Assembly: GCA_035514535.1 (NCBI GenBank)
Contig: DATKAZ010000067.1
Location: 62,001 to 126,000, forward strand
Origin: XN24 sp035514535
GTDB lineage: Bacteria > Pseudomonadota > Gammaproteobacteria > Steroidobacterales > XN24
Length of the DNA stretch: 64,000 nucleotides
Reading direction: 5' to 3'
Both the position numbers and the translations under genes were made by a program. Shown here piece after piece: positions 7,130 through 16,866 of this stretch; position 1 is the stretch's first letter; each line of letters opens with the position of its first letter. The notes under the pieces are model-generated. The model did no database searches and had not been told where the DNA came from. It worked only from the letters and a program-made list of their open reading frames with translations.

Positions 7130-7157
7130 TGTGCGCATAAGGTATATTATGTTAAAT
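7130..7157 (+). other. dif: chromosomal dif site (XerC/XerD)
   Basis: XerC arm TGTGCGCATAA, centre GGTATA and XerD arm TTATGTTAAAT agree with the 28-bp E. coli dif at 26 positions: 10 of 11 in the XerC arm, 5 of 6 in the centre, and 11 of 11 in the XerD arm. This is the chromosome-dimer resolution site of the terminus. It is also the right junction of the integrated elements; the DNA to its right returns to ordinary high-GC genes. Confidence 0.9.
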
Positions 7158-7333
7158 GTTATGGGCAGGCGGCTGCATACGCCCGCCAGGCTTCACCACC
7201 GTAAACCCGACATTTATTACTGTTGTACCAGTGTATTACATGTGATATCTCGTGTATTTTCGAGATAAGCACGGTCTGAAGCCACGTATTCACGGCTGCC
7301 GGCCCGAGGATCGATGCCGGCGCATCGTGTTGG

Positions 7334-8074
7334 TCAGCGGAATCCCTGCTTCGCCATCGTGCGTCGCACGAAGGCGATCTGCGTCTGCAGCGGCAGCTCC
7401 TTCGGGCAGACGTCGTGGCATGCGAGTAACGACATGCAGCCGAATACACCGTCGTCGTCGCCGACCAGCTCGTAGAAGTCCTCGTCGCTGCGCGCATCAC
7501 GCGGGTCGAGCCGGAATCGGGCGATCTTGTTCAGGCCGACCGCACCGACGAAGTCCTTGCGCATCCTCGCCGTGCCGCAGCCGGACACGCAACAACCGCA
7601 CTCGATGCAGCGGTCCAGCTCGTAGATCTTCTCGGCCAGCTCCGGCTCCATGCGCGCCTCGATGCGCGTCAGATCGACTTCCTTCTCTTTTGCATGCACC
7701 CAGGTCTGGAGGCGCTCACTCATGGCGCGCATCCACTTGCCCGTGTTCACCGACAGGTCCGCAATCAGCTCGAATACCGGCAGCGGCGCCAGGGTGATCT
7801 CCGGGCCCACGTTCCTGGTGAGCGTCCGGCATGCCAGGCCCGGGCGGCCGTTGATCATCATGCCGCAGCTGCCGCAGATGCCGGCGCGGCAGACAAAATC
7901 GAACGAAAGTGACGGGTCCTGGGTGTCGCGAATCTCGTTCAGCGCGATGAACAGCGTCATGCCGTCGACCTGCTCGACCTCGTAGCTCTGCATGCGCGGC
8001 TCATCGCCGGGAATGCCGGGATTGAACCTCAGGATGTTCAGACGGATCTTGTCGCCGGGCTTGATGTCGTTCAT
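7334..8074 (-). CDS. frdB: fumarate reductase iron-sulfur subunit (Wolinella type)
   Basis: This 246-residue protein has the [2Fe-2S] ligands CRAGICGSC (Cys62, 67, 70) plus Cys82, and the cluster-rich segment CIECGCCVSGC (Cys156-166), then a late CMSLLACHDVCP. The insert between these and the VGDDDGVFGCMSLL segment resemble FrdB of epsilonproteobacterial quinol:fumarate reductase. It passes electrons between FrdA and the diheme FrdC. ATG 8074 is preferred over TTG 8083 because GAGGA lies 9-10 bases upstream of it. It is the last gene of frdC-frdA-frdB. Confidence 0.88.
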   Translation of the reverse strand: MNDIKPGDKIRLNILRFNPGIPGDEPRMQSYEVEQVDGMTLFIALNEIRDTQDPSLSFDFVCRAGICGSCGMMINGRPGLACRTLTRNVGPEITLAPLPVFELIADLSVNTGKWMRAMSERLQTWVHAKEKEVDLTRIEARMEPELAEKIYELDRCIECGCCVSGCGTARMRKDFVGAVGLNKIARFRLDPRDARSDEDFYELVGDDDGVFGCMSLLACHDVCPKELPLQTQIAFVRRTMAKQGFR

Positions 8075-8086
8075 GGCGCGCAATCC

Positions 8087-10078
8087 TCAACTCTGCCGTT
8101 CGGCCGGCGTTGCCGGTTCGTCGATGCGTTCGTTACGGCCGCGCAGCCGGCCCGGCAACAGCTGCTCGAAGGGCATCAACGCGGCCTGGCGCGCGAATCG
8201 ATCGTCGTCGAGCTTTGCGTTCAGCGCCTCGATCTCCGCCTGGCGGCCCGCGGTGTCGGGATGATCGATGTAATCTCTTGCGCCATAACCGCGCCAGCCG
8301 GGCGGCAATTCCATGCGCCGCACGTCGAGCGGCTCGTAATCCAGCGTCGGCAGCGATGCGTCCGGGTCGGGCCACGTGGCAAGCGTCCGCTTCAGCCACT
8401 CGGCGTCGTTCCGTTGCGGAAAGTCGTTGCGATAATGCGCGCCGCGGCTCTCGGTGCGCACCAGGGCGCCATAAGCGATCGTCAATGCCAGCTTGAGCAT
8501 CTTCTGTACGCGGTACGCAATGACCAGTTCCGGGTTGGCGCCGGTGGCCTTGTAAGGCACCCCGATGTTACGGCTGCGCGCCAGCAGCCCCTGGAGGGAG
8601 TCGACGGCGTGTTGCAGGTTTTCACCGGTCCGGAAGATGCCGACCCTGTCGGTCATCAGCGACTGCATCTCGGCCTTCAGGACGGTAGCGCTCTCGGTGC
8701 CGCCGCCCGACAATAGCTTGTCCAGCTTGGCCTGCTCGCGTTCCAGGCTCTCGCGCACCAGGCCGAGGGGAATGTCCAGTTCCTCCCGGTCGCAGAAGTC
8801 GCCGATGAACTCGCCGACGATCATGCCTGCCACGACGGTCTCGGCCACCGAGTTGCCGCCCAGCCGGTTGAAGCCGTGCATGTCCCAGCAGGCGGCCTCG
8901 CCCGCCGCGAACAGGCCCTTCAGGGTCGGACTCTCGCCCGTCGGTAAGGTGCGCACACCGCCCATGGTGTAGTGCTGCGCCGGTCGTACGGGAATCCAGT
9001 CCTTGACCGGATCGACCCCGAGGAAATAATGGCAGATGTCGAACACTTCACGCAGGTTGCGCTTGATGTGCTGCTCGCCCAGTAACGTGATATCGAGCCA
9101 GAGATGATCGCCGACGCGTGACTTGACGCCTTTGCCTGCCGCGATGTGCTGCTCCATGCGGCGGCTGACGACGTCGCGCGAGGCGAGCTCCTTCTTCTCC
9201 GGCTCGTAGTCCGGCATGAAACGATGGCCGTCGGCGTCCTTGAGCAGTCCGCCATCGCCGCGGCAGCCCTCGGTGACGAGAATCCCTGCCGGCACGATGG
9301 CGGTCGGATGAAACTGCACCGCTTCCATGTTGCCGAGCGCGGCGACCCCCGTCTCGAGGGCGAGCGCGTGGCCGATGCCCTCGCTGATCACGGCATTGGT
9401 CGTGACGCGGTACAGCCGCCCGGCGCCGCCGGTGGCGATCGCGGTGGCCTTGGCCACGTAGGCACGCAGCTTGCCGGTGACGAGATCGCGCACGATCGAA
9501 CCGAAGCAGCGCCTGCCGTCGTGAATCAAAGCGAGCGCCTCGACCCGCTCGTGCACCGTGATGCCGTCGCCGATGGCGCGGTCGCCGACCGCCTGCAGCA
9601 TGGCATGCCCCGTGCCGTCGGAGACATAGCAGGTACGCCACTTCTTGGTGCCGCCGAAGTCGCGCTGCGCCACCAGGCCGTGGGCCTCGTCGCGCTCCGT
9701 AATCGTGACTTGCTGGCCATTGATGATGACTGTGCGATCGCCCTTCCGAATGCGGCTCCAGGGCACACCCCAGGATGCGAGCTCGCGCACGGCCTTGGGC
9801 GCGGTGTTCACGAACATCCGCACGACTTCCTGGTCGGCCAGCCAGTCCGAGCCGCGCACCGTGTCCTCGAAGTGCACGTCCTCGTTGTCGCCCTGCCCCT
9901 TGATCACATTGGCCAGGCTGGCCTGCATGCCGCCCTGCGCCGCCTTGCTGTGCGACCGCTTCGGCGGCACCAGCGACAGGACGATGGCATCGTGGCCGCG
10001 ACGCCGCGCTGCGATCGCGAGGCGCAGCCCCGCGAGGCCGCCGCCGATGACAAGGACATCCGTGTAGACGACCTTCAT
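8087..10078 (-). CDS. frdA: fumarate reductase / succinate dehydrogenase flavoprotein subunit
   Basis: This 663-residue flavoprotein begins VLVIGGGLAGLRLAI (FAD-binding, residues 9-23). It has HSKAAQGG with His43 as the probable covalent FAD attachment, then the substrate-site segments NMEAVQFHPTAIVPAG, LVTEGCRGDGG and PAQHYTMGGV. It interconverts fumarate and succinate. The start is ATG 10078, which overlaps the frdC stop by ATGA; the longer open frame upstream lies inside frdC and is rejected. The order C-A-B equals the Wolinella succinogenes frd operon. Confidence 0.9.
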   Translation of the reverse strand: MKVVYTDVLVIGGGLAGLRLAIAARRRGHDAIVLSLVPPKRSHSKAAQGGMQASLANVIKGQGDNEDVHFEDTVRGSDWLADQEVVRMFVNTAPKAVRELASWGVPWSRIRKGDRTVIINGQQVTITERDEAHGLVAQRDFGGTKKWRTCYVSDGTGHAMLQAVGDRAIGDGITVHERVEALALIHDGRRCFGSIVRDLVTGKLRAYVAKATAIATGGAGRLYRVTTNAVISEGIGHALALETGVAALGNMEAVQFHPTAIVPAGILVTEGCRGDGGLLKDADGHRFMPDYEPEKKELASRDVVSRRMEQHIAAGKGVKSRVGDHLWLDITLLGEQHIKRNLREVFDICHYFLGVDPVKDWIPVRPAQHYTMGGVRTLPTGESPTLKGLFAAGEAACWDMHGFNRLGGNSVAETVVAGMIVGEFIGDFCDREELDIPLGLVRESLEREQAKLDKLLSGGGTESATVLKAEMQSLMTDRVGIFRTGENLQHAVDSLQGLLARSRNIGVPYKATGANPELVIAYRVQKMLKLALTIAYGALVRTESRGAHYRNDFPQRNDAEWLKRTLATWPDPDASLPTLDYEPLDVRRMELPPGWRGYGARDYIDHPDTAGRQAEIEALNAKLDDDRFARQAALMPFEQLLPGRLRGRNERIDEPATPAERQS

Positions 10079-10857
10079 GGCACGCCCTCCTCCGCGGCGG
10101 GAGCCGCCCAGGTGGGCACGTAGGGTTCGCCGGCACGATCGCGGTGCTCGTAGCCGATTTTCATGTAGGCGGCCAGCGTCGCCAGCCCGAGGACGATGAA
10201 GAAGGCCGTCAGGGCCCACTTGACGCGCTGCAGCCGGCGCCGCGACACCGCCGGGTCGGCGCCTTCGAACCAGCCCCACTTGACCGCGAGCCGGTAGAGC
10301 CCGACGCCCCCGTGAATCTCGACCGCGAACAGCAGCACGAGGTACAGCGGCCACCAGCGGCCGCTCCACATGCGGTCCGCCGAGCCATAGGGATCGATCT
10401 GGCCGGGGTGCATAAGCATCTGGTACAGGTGGATCGACGCGAGGAAAAAGAGCATGAAGCCGGTTACGACCTGCACCCACCACAGCGTCGTATCACCGTG
10501 CGCCAGCGCGCGCCGATGGCCGGTAAACGCCCGATACTGGCGGAAATTCGCCGGAAACTTGCGCATCGCGAGGAAGGCGTGCAGCACGACCAGCGCGAAG
10601 ATGCACCCCACGATCACCGAGACGATGCCCGGGTACGCCCGGCCGAAGACGAAATAGCCCTCGAACATCTTCGCGACCGTCCACATGAAATCCTTGCTGA
10701 CGAGGATCGAGGCGACGAAGAACATGTGGCCCCACATGAACAGCGCCAGCACCAGGCCGCTGATGCTCTGCGCGAGATCCATGCGGGCCGGCCAGCGGCT
10801 CTTGCGCGGGCGATCACCGAGATCCAGCCCGGCCATGGCGTCGAAGCGCGTGTTCAT
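10075..10857 (-). CDS. frdC: diheme cytochrome b subunit of fumarate reductase (type B)
   Basis: This 260-residue protein has five membrane helices. From knowledge of Wolinella FrdC, the four axial histidines are His44, 93, 143 and 182, and all four are found here at those exact numbers (MWGHMFF, VLHAFLAMRK, SIHLYQM, VEIHGGVGLYRL). Glu66 (menaquinol site) and Glu180 (E-pathway) are also conserved. This argues for a menaquinol:fumarate reductase or an enzyme reversible with a low-potential quinone. A strong GAGGAGGG precedes the ATG. It is the first gene of the operon. Confidence 0.9.
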   Translation of the reverse strand: MNTRFDAMAGLDLGDRPRKSRWPARMDLAQSISGLVLALFMWGHMFFVASILVSKDFMWTVAKMFEGYFVFGRAYPGIVSVIVGCIFALVVLHAFLAMRKFPANFRQYRAFTGHRRALAHGDTTLWWVQVVTGFMLFFLASIHLYQMLMHPGQIDPYGSADRMWSGRWWPLYLVLLFAVEIHGGVGLYRLAVKWGWFEGADPAVSRRRLQRVKWALTAFFIVLGLATLAAYMKIGYEHRDRAGEPYVPTWAAPAAEEGVP

Positions 10858-11062
10858 CGGACCCTCCTCACGGTTCGGCCTCGAGTCTATTTGCGCCGCG
10901 CTGCAGCATCGTACTGTGGATTGCCGCAGGCATGGGAATCAAATCGTCGCGGTATATACTTATCGGTCAATCACGGTGTCCTGCTCGACAGTTTCTCGAC
11001 CCGGCGCCGTCGCGGGACCGGATGCCGGTCCGACTGATCATAGAACCCTGGAGGCCCAGCGG

Positions 11063-12658
<1,596 letters not shown>

Positions 12659-12692
12659 GCGCCACCAACCCGACGCCGCAGACGACTAGCGC

Positions 12693-14126
12693 ATGAGGGA
12701 TACGCGCCGCGCGGCCCGCCGGTTCCTGGCGACCGCCGAGTTCGACGACGTCGGCGCCCTCCTCCGGGTGCTTGCATGCCTGGCCATCGCCGCGTCGGTC
12801 GCCTTTCTCCCGGAGTGGCCTGAACTCGATCCCGCCGCACGGCGATGCCTGTTCGTTCTCGTGCTGGCCGCCGGGTTGTGGGCGACCGAGGCCATCCCGG
12901 CCTTCGCCGTGGCCTTCCTCGTGATCGGGCTGTCGATCCTGCTCCTCGGCCGGCCGGACGGCGTGTTCGTCGCGGCCGATGACCCGGACCGGTGGCAGAT
13001 CTTTATCGCGCCCTTCGCGAGCCCGCTGATCTGGCTGTTCCTGGCGGGGTTCATACTGGCCGAGGCCGCGGCCCGCACGGGGCTGGACCGCACGCTCGCC
13101 GGCCTGGTGTTCCAGGCGGCCGGGTCGAGTGCCACGGCGGTGCTGGCGGCCGCCATGGGCATCACGTTCGTGTTGTCGATGTTCATGTCGAATACCGCGA
13201 CGGCGGCGATGATGATCGCGGTCGTAGCACCCCTGCTGCGGACCATCACGCCCGGCCACTCGTTCCGTCCGGCGCTGCCTTTGGGAATCGCGGTGGCCGC
13301 CAATCTCGGCGGCATGGGCACGCTAGTCGGAACGCCGCCCAACGCCATCGCAGCGGGTTTCATCATCCGGGGCGGGACGGAGCTGTCGTTCCTGGACTGG
13401 ATGCTGCTCGGCGTTCCCCCCGCGGTCTTGCTGGCCGGCGGACTGGGCACATTGCTGCTGTTCCGTTATCGCGCCGGCGGGCTGTACCTCGATCGCGATG
13501 CCCTGCTTGCCGCACAACAGGCTGGACCGCGGGCCCCTGCCTGGCAGCGTGCCGTTGTGGTCGCCGTATTCAGCGTCACCCTGCTCCTGTGGATGTTCGG
13601 CCCCGCGCCGGCGGCGGTGGTAGCCTTCGTGCCGATCACGGTCCTGTCCGTCACAGGAGTGATCGGGGTGGCCGAAATCCGGCAACTGCGCTGGGACGTG
13701 CTCATCCTGATGGCCGGGGGGCTGACACTCGGCGTGGCGGTCTCGGAGACCGGCCTCGCGGGCTGGCTGGTCGACGGCCTGCCGCTCCAGGGCGTCGGGC
13801 TCATCGGCGCGGCTCTCGCATTCGCGCTGATGACGGCGACGCTGTCGAATTTCATGAGCAACACCGCAGCCGCCAATATTCTCGTGCCACTCGGGGCCGC
13901 CGCGGCGATGGGCTTCAGCGCCGCACCCGGCATCCTGCCGGTGATCGTCGCGCTGTCCGCCTCCACGGCGATGTGCCTGCCGATCGCGACGCCGCCGAAC
14001 GCGATTGCCTATGCCACGGGAGAAATCAATGCTCGCGCATTCCTGGCGCCGGGGCTGTTGCTCGCGGCCGTAACGCCGCTCGTGACCATCCCGTGGGTGA
14101 ACTGGTTATTGCCCCGGATCACCTGA
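12693..14126 (+). CDS. DASS/SLC13-type sodium:carboxylate (or sulfate) symporter
   Basis: This 477-residue membrane protein has about 12 hydrophobic segments. The two DASS hairpins carry Ser-Asn-Thr motifs: FMSNTATAAMM near residue 168 and FMSNTAAANILVPLG near residue 390, each followed by a GTPPNAIA or TPPNAIAYA element. These bind Na+ and the carboxylate. Likely substrates are C4-dicarboxylates such as succinate, fumarate or malate, which would fit the adjacent pckA and frd genes, but sulfate cannot be excluded. It begins 34 bases after pckA on the same strand, probably in one transcript. Confidence 0.85.
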   Translation: MRDTRRAARRFLATAEFDDVGALLRVLACLAIAASVAFLPEWPELDPAARRCLFVLVLAAGLWATEAIPAFAVAFLVIGLSILLLGRPDGVFVAADDPDRWQIFIAPFASPLIWLFLAGFILAEAAARTGLDRTLAGLVFQAAGSSATAVLAAAMGITFVLSMFMSNTATAAMMIAVVAPLLRTITPGHSFRPALPLGIAVAANLGGMGTLVGTPPNAIAAGFIIRGGTELSFLDWMLLGVPPAVLLAGGLGTLLLFRYRAGGLYLDRDALLAAQQAGPRAPAWQRAVVVAVFSVTLLLWMFGPAPAAVVAFVPITVLSVTGVIGVAEIRQLRWDVLILMAGGLTLGVAVSETGLAGWLVDGLPLQGVGLIGAALAFALMTATLSNFMSNTAAANILVPLGAAAAMGFSAAPGILPVIVALSASTAMCLPIATPPNAIAYATGEINARAFLAPGLLLAAVTPLVTIPWVNWLLPRIT

Positions 14127-14153
14127 AGCTCTGGTGGCTTGCGCCCCGCCCGA

Positions 14154-15029
14154 TCATGCGGGCGAGTGGCCGGGATTCCAGCGGCCCCTTAGGTGCGGCG
14201 TGCCGTCTCCGGATGAGACCAGCCAGAATGCCCGGTCGCCGGATTCGGCCGCCGCTTCCGCATGCAGCCTGACGTGGCCCGGCAGGAACAGCGGCTTGAG
14301 GAACCGCACGTCGAGCCGCGCGCCGGGGCCCGGGGGGCCATCGGCGAGCCAGCCGAGACACCGGGCGACCGTCCACATGCCGTGGGCGATTGCCCCCGGA
14401 AATCCGAACGGGCGTGCGAGCAAGTCGGCGAGGTGAATCGGATTCCAGTCGCCGGACACACGTGCGTACCGGCGCCCGGTATCGGCACGGATCCGCCACT
14501 CGCCCACCGCCGGCGGGAGTTCAGGCATTTCCATCGCCGGCCGACGTTCTGCCCGGGGTGCGGGCGCGAGAAAATTCATCGTCTCGCGCCATGCCAGCCG
14601 GCCGTCCCAGAGGGCTTCCGTAACCAGACGGAACTCGTCGCCGCGGGGCTTGGTGCGTCCGCTCTCGAGCCGGCAGTCGAGTGCCAGGCGGGCATCCGCG
14701 GGAAGAGGCATCAGCAACTCGATATCGTTGGCGAGGTGCACGAGGCCCACCATCCTGACCGGGAATGCAGGGTGCAACAGCATTGCCATGTGAACGCCGC
14801 CGGCGAGCACGTGCGGATAAGTCAGCGGCAGGCCGGCGTCGTCCGGCAGTTCGCAGACATCCCGGTAGGCCCGCAGGCGGGCGGGCTCCGCCGGCAGCAC
14901 AGCGCCTTCGGCCTCGATGCACACCGGGCCCGCGCCCGGTTGCAGCCGCCTGGGTCGGCGGTCTGTAAGGGCCCGGAGATAGGCCGCCGCAATCGAGGGC
15001 GGCGCGGGGAAACTCAGGCGCGCGGTCAA
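14154..15029 (-). CDS. MaoC-like (R)-specific enoyl-CoA hydratase domain protein
   Basis: This 291-residue double hot-dog protein has, in its C-terminal half, the catalytic hydratase-2 pattern YARVSGDWNPIHLADLLARP followed by FGFPGAIAHGMW, with the Asp/His pair of (R)-specific enoyl-CoA hydratases. The N-terminal half is a degenerate hot-dog repeat (LPLTYPHVLAGGVHMAMLL). It probably hydrates trans-2-enoyl-CoA in fatty acid or PHA metabolism. The start is a TTG at 15029, five bases after the stop of the acyl-CoA-binding gene; no better start is seen. It lies at the distal end of the ccm gene run, together with that gene. Confidence 0.8.
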   Translation of the reverse strand: MTARLSFPAPPSIAAAYLRALTDRRPRRLQPGAGPVCIEAEGAVLPAEPARLRAYRDVCELPDDAGLPLTYPHVLAGGVHMAMLLHPAFPVRMVGLVHLANDIELLMPLPADARLALDCRLESGRTKPRGDEFRLVTEALWDGRLAWRETMNFLAPAPRAERRPAMEMPELPPAVGEWRIRADTGRRYARVSGDWNPIHLADLLARPFGFPGAIAHGMWTVARCLGWLADGPPGPGARLDVRFLKPLFLPGHVRLHAEAAAESGDRAFWLVSSGDGTPHLRGRWNPGHSPA

Positions 15030-15034
15030 GCCCG

Positions 15035-15295
15035 TCAGGCGCCCAGCGCGCGGACCTTGTCGATATAGCGCCGCATCGCCTCTTCGGCCACGGTGCCCTG
15101 CAGCGCTTCCCAGGCTTCGTACTTGGCGCGTGCCACGAAATCGAAGAACCCTGGCTTTTCGCCGGACGCGTCGCCTTCGGTGGCCTGCTTGTACAAGGCA
15201 TAGAGCGTCAGCATGTCATTGTCGCTCGGGCGCTCGGGAAGTGCCTTCACGTCCTTCGAAGCCTGTTCGAACCGATCCTTCAGGTCGTCCGTCAT
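15035..15295 (-). CDS. acyl-CoA-binding protein
   Basis: This 86-residue protein has the full ACBP four-helix signature: LKDRFEQASKDVKALPERP, the LTLYALYKQATEGD turn with Tyr and Lys of the CoA-binding site, then KPGFFDFVARAKYEAWEAL. It binds long-chain acyl-CoA in the cytosol. ACBPs are standard in eukaryotes and occur in a minority of bacteria. It follows ccmI by 18 bases and precedes the MaoC-type gene, so acyl-CoA metabolism is tied onto the end of the cytochrome c maturation operon. Confidence 0.92.
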   Translation of the reverse strand: MTDDLKDRFEQASKDVKALPERPSDNDMLTLYALYKQATEGDASGEKPGFFDFVARAKYEAWEALQGTVAEEAMRRYIDKVRALGA

Positions 15296-15313
15296 GCCGT
15301 GCTCCTTCGGGCG

Positions 15314-16417
15314 CTAATCCGCGACGCGGTCGATCATTATGCGGGTCGGGCCGTTCCCGCGCGCATAGCTTACCGCACCGTAGAGGTCGCCGGGACGCTG
15401 CGCCGGGCTGCCGGACAGCGAGACACGGGCAACCAGCTCGAGCTCTGCCTGGTCGGTGATCTTCACGCCTTCCATCATGGCGTTGGCATCGGTCAGCTTC
15501 ACCGCCATCGGCAATTCCGCCGAGTTCGCGCGGATGACGGCCAGCGGCGGCCCGCCGTCGGCGCTGCGCGCAATGATGAATATCGGCGTCGGGCCGGGAA
15601 TGCGCGCGGCCAGCGCCGGATCGAGGTTGACCTCGATGCTGATGCCGTCGATGTCGCCGGCCGCCGCACCGGCCCCCGGGGCGGCCACCGGTGCCCGCGC
15701 GGACATCGCGGGTCGCGCGGCATCCGTCTCCGCCGGCGGCGGCGCATCGCCGGTGTGTGCGCGCGCGTCCGCGATGCGTTCCTCGATCAGCGGAATGAGC
15801 GATTCGGGTGGATTGAGTGTCAGCAACAGGCTCAGCCGCTGATCGGCGAGCGCCCAGTTGGCATTTTCGTAAGCATTGAGGCCGCCGTACCAGAGGCCTT
15901 TCGGGTGCCCGGGGCTCATCGTGAGTACGCGCTCGAAAACGGCCCCGGCCTCGCCCTGCAGACCCTCGGGCTCGGACAGCGCGAGCGCCTCGCCGAAATC
16001 CGCCAGGATCTGCACCGAGTCCGTGTCGTCGAGCGCCACGGCGTGCCGGAATGCCTGGGCTGCCTCCCCGAAGCGGCGCAAGGACATGTACGAGCGTCCC
16101 AGCAGCAGCCAGCCCTCGAGGTTGTCCGGTTCCTGCGCGATGCGCCGTTCAAGTGCCCTGACGGCCTCGTCCATTTCGTGCATGGCTTCCCCGTCGGCCA
16201 TGGCCGGCATCCCGCCGGTACTCCAGTCCCACGTCGTCCAGTGCGCGTAAAGCATGATGGCCAGGACCGGGACGGCCAGCGCGACGACGATGCCGACGCC
16301 CAGCGCAGCCGAGGACCGGTCGGTCGCCTGCCGGGACCAGGCGCGCCACATGGGCACGAGCACGATCGCCGCGGCCACCAGCCCGAGGGCCAGGGCCGCG
16401 ATCCAGAATTGCGTCAT
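15314..16417 (-). CDS. ccmI: cytochrome c maturation protein CcmI
   Basis: This 367-residue protein has an N-terminal membrane helix (WIAALALGLVAAAIVL), a second at residues 40-58, then tetratricopeptide-like repeats (PDNLEGWLLLGRSYMSLRRF) and a C-terminal domain. CcmI holds apocytochrome c at the periplasmic face and delivers it to the CcmF/H ligation complex. In E. coli this role is fused into CcmH; here CcmH and CcmI are separate. ATG 16417 overlaps the ccmH stop (ATGA). Confidence 0.88.
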   Translation of the reverse strand: MTQFWIAALALGLVAAAIVLVPMWRAWSRQATDRSSAALGVGIVVALAVPVLAIMLYAHWTTWDWSTGGMPAMADGEAMHEMDEAVRALERRIAQEPDNLEGWLLLGRSYMSLRRFGEAAQAFRHAVALDDTDSVQILADFGEALALSEPEGLQGEAGAVFERVLTMSPGHPKGLWYGGLNAYENANWALADQRLSLLLTLNPPESLIPLIEERIADARAHTGDAPPPAETDAARPAMSARAPVAAPGAGAAAGDIDGISIEVNLDPALAARIPGPTPIFIIARSADGGPPLAVIRANSAELPMAVKLTDANAMMEGVKITDQAELELVARVSLSGSPAQRPGDLYGAVSYARGNGPTRIMIDRVAD

Positions 16418-16866
16418 ATATTTTCCCCCGTCCTTTCGGCGTCGTCGCTCGACTCGCCGGACCGGCGTCCGACCACGCTGACCATCACGACGGCACCGAG
16501 GAGCAGCAGGATCGCCGGCGCGCCCCACAAGAGATAGGTCGTCGGTTTCAGCGGCGGGCTGTAAAGCACGAAGTCGCCGTAGCGGTCCGTCATGAACTGC
16601 TTGATTTCCGCATCCGTCTTGCCTGCGAGAATCATGTCGCGGGTGATGCGGCGCAGGTCCCTGGCGAGTTCCACATTGGACTCCGCGACGCTCTGGTTCT
16701 GGCAGACGACGCAGCGCAAATCATTAATCAACGCCTCGTAGCGGTCGAGTTGCTGTGACGTGTCGAAGGTTTCTTCCGGGTTCATTGACAGGATGCTGTC
16801 CGCCTGCAACCCGGTCGTACCCAGGGCCAGCCACGTGACGAGCAGAAGGACCGGCCAGGACCTCAT
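16414..16866 (-). CDS. ccmH: cytochrome c maturation protein CcmH (thiol reductant)
   Basis: This 150-residue protein has an N-terminal signal/anchor (LLLVTWLALGTTGL), the redox motif LRCVVCQNQSV with Cys52 and Cys55, and a C-terminal membrane helix near residues 110-132. It reduces the heme-binding cysteines of apocytochrome c. It matches the short CcmH/NrfF/CycL form. ATG 16866 overlaps the ccmG stop. The gene belongs to the tightly packed ccm operon. Confidence 0.93.
   Translation of the reverse strand: MRSWPVLLLVTWLALGTTGLQADSILSMNPEETFDTSQQLDRYEALINDLRCVVCQNQSVAESNVELARDLRRITRDMILAGKTDAEIKQFMTDRYGDFVLYSPPLKPTTYLLWGAPAILLLLGAVVMVSVVGRRSGESSDDAERTGENI

Larger units (their letters stand above)
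4374..7146. mobile_element. dif-integrated satellite element with HUH Rep (IMEX-type, filamentous-phage related)
   Basis: About 2.8 kb runs from the degenerate Xer site at 4357 to the intact dif at 7130. It carries a HEPN-type cargo gene on the plus strand and, on the minus strand, an HUH rolling-circle Rep followed by a phage-type helix-turn-helix protein. No coat, adsorption or Zot/pI assembly gene is present. This gene content, lower GC and location at dif fit a satellite of dif-integrating filamentous phages, comparable in lifestyle to the RS1 or TLC elements of Vibrio. Boundaries follow the Xer site architecture. Confidence 0.65.

Noticed and set aside
7246..7267. Inverted repeat TATCTCG / CGAGATA as the frd operon terminator
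   Set aside because: The stem is 7 bp with an 8-base loop and no T-run follows on the minus strand, so a rho-independent terminator is not supported.
8087..10483. Extended 798-codon version of the FrdA frame
   Set aside because: The extra 135 codons lie inside frdC in another frame; the FAD-binding motif begins nine residues after ATG 10078.
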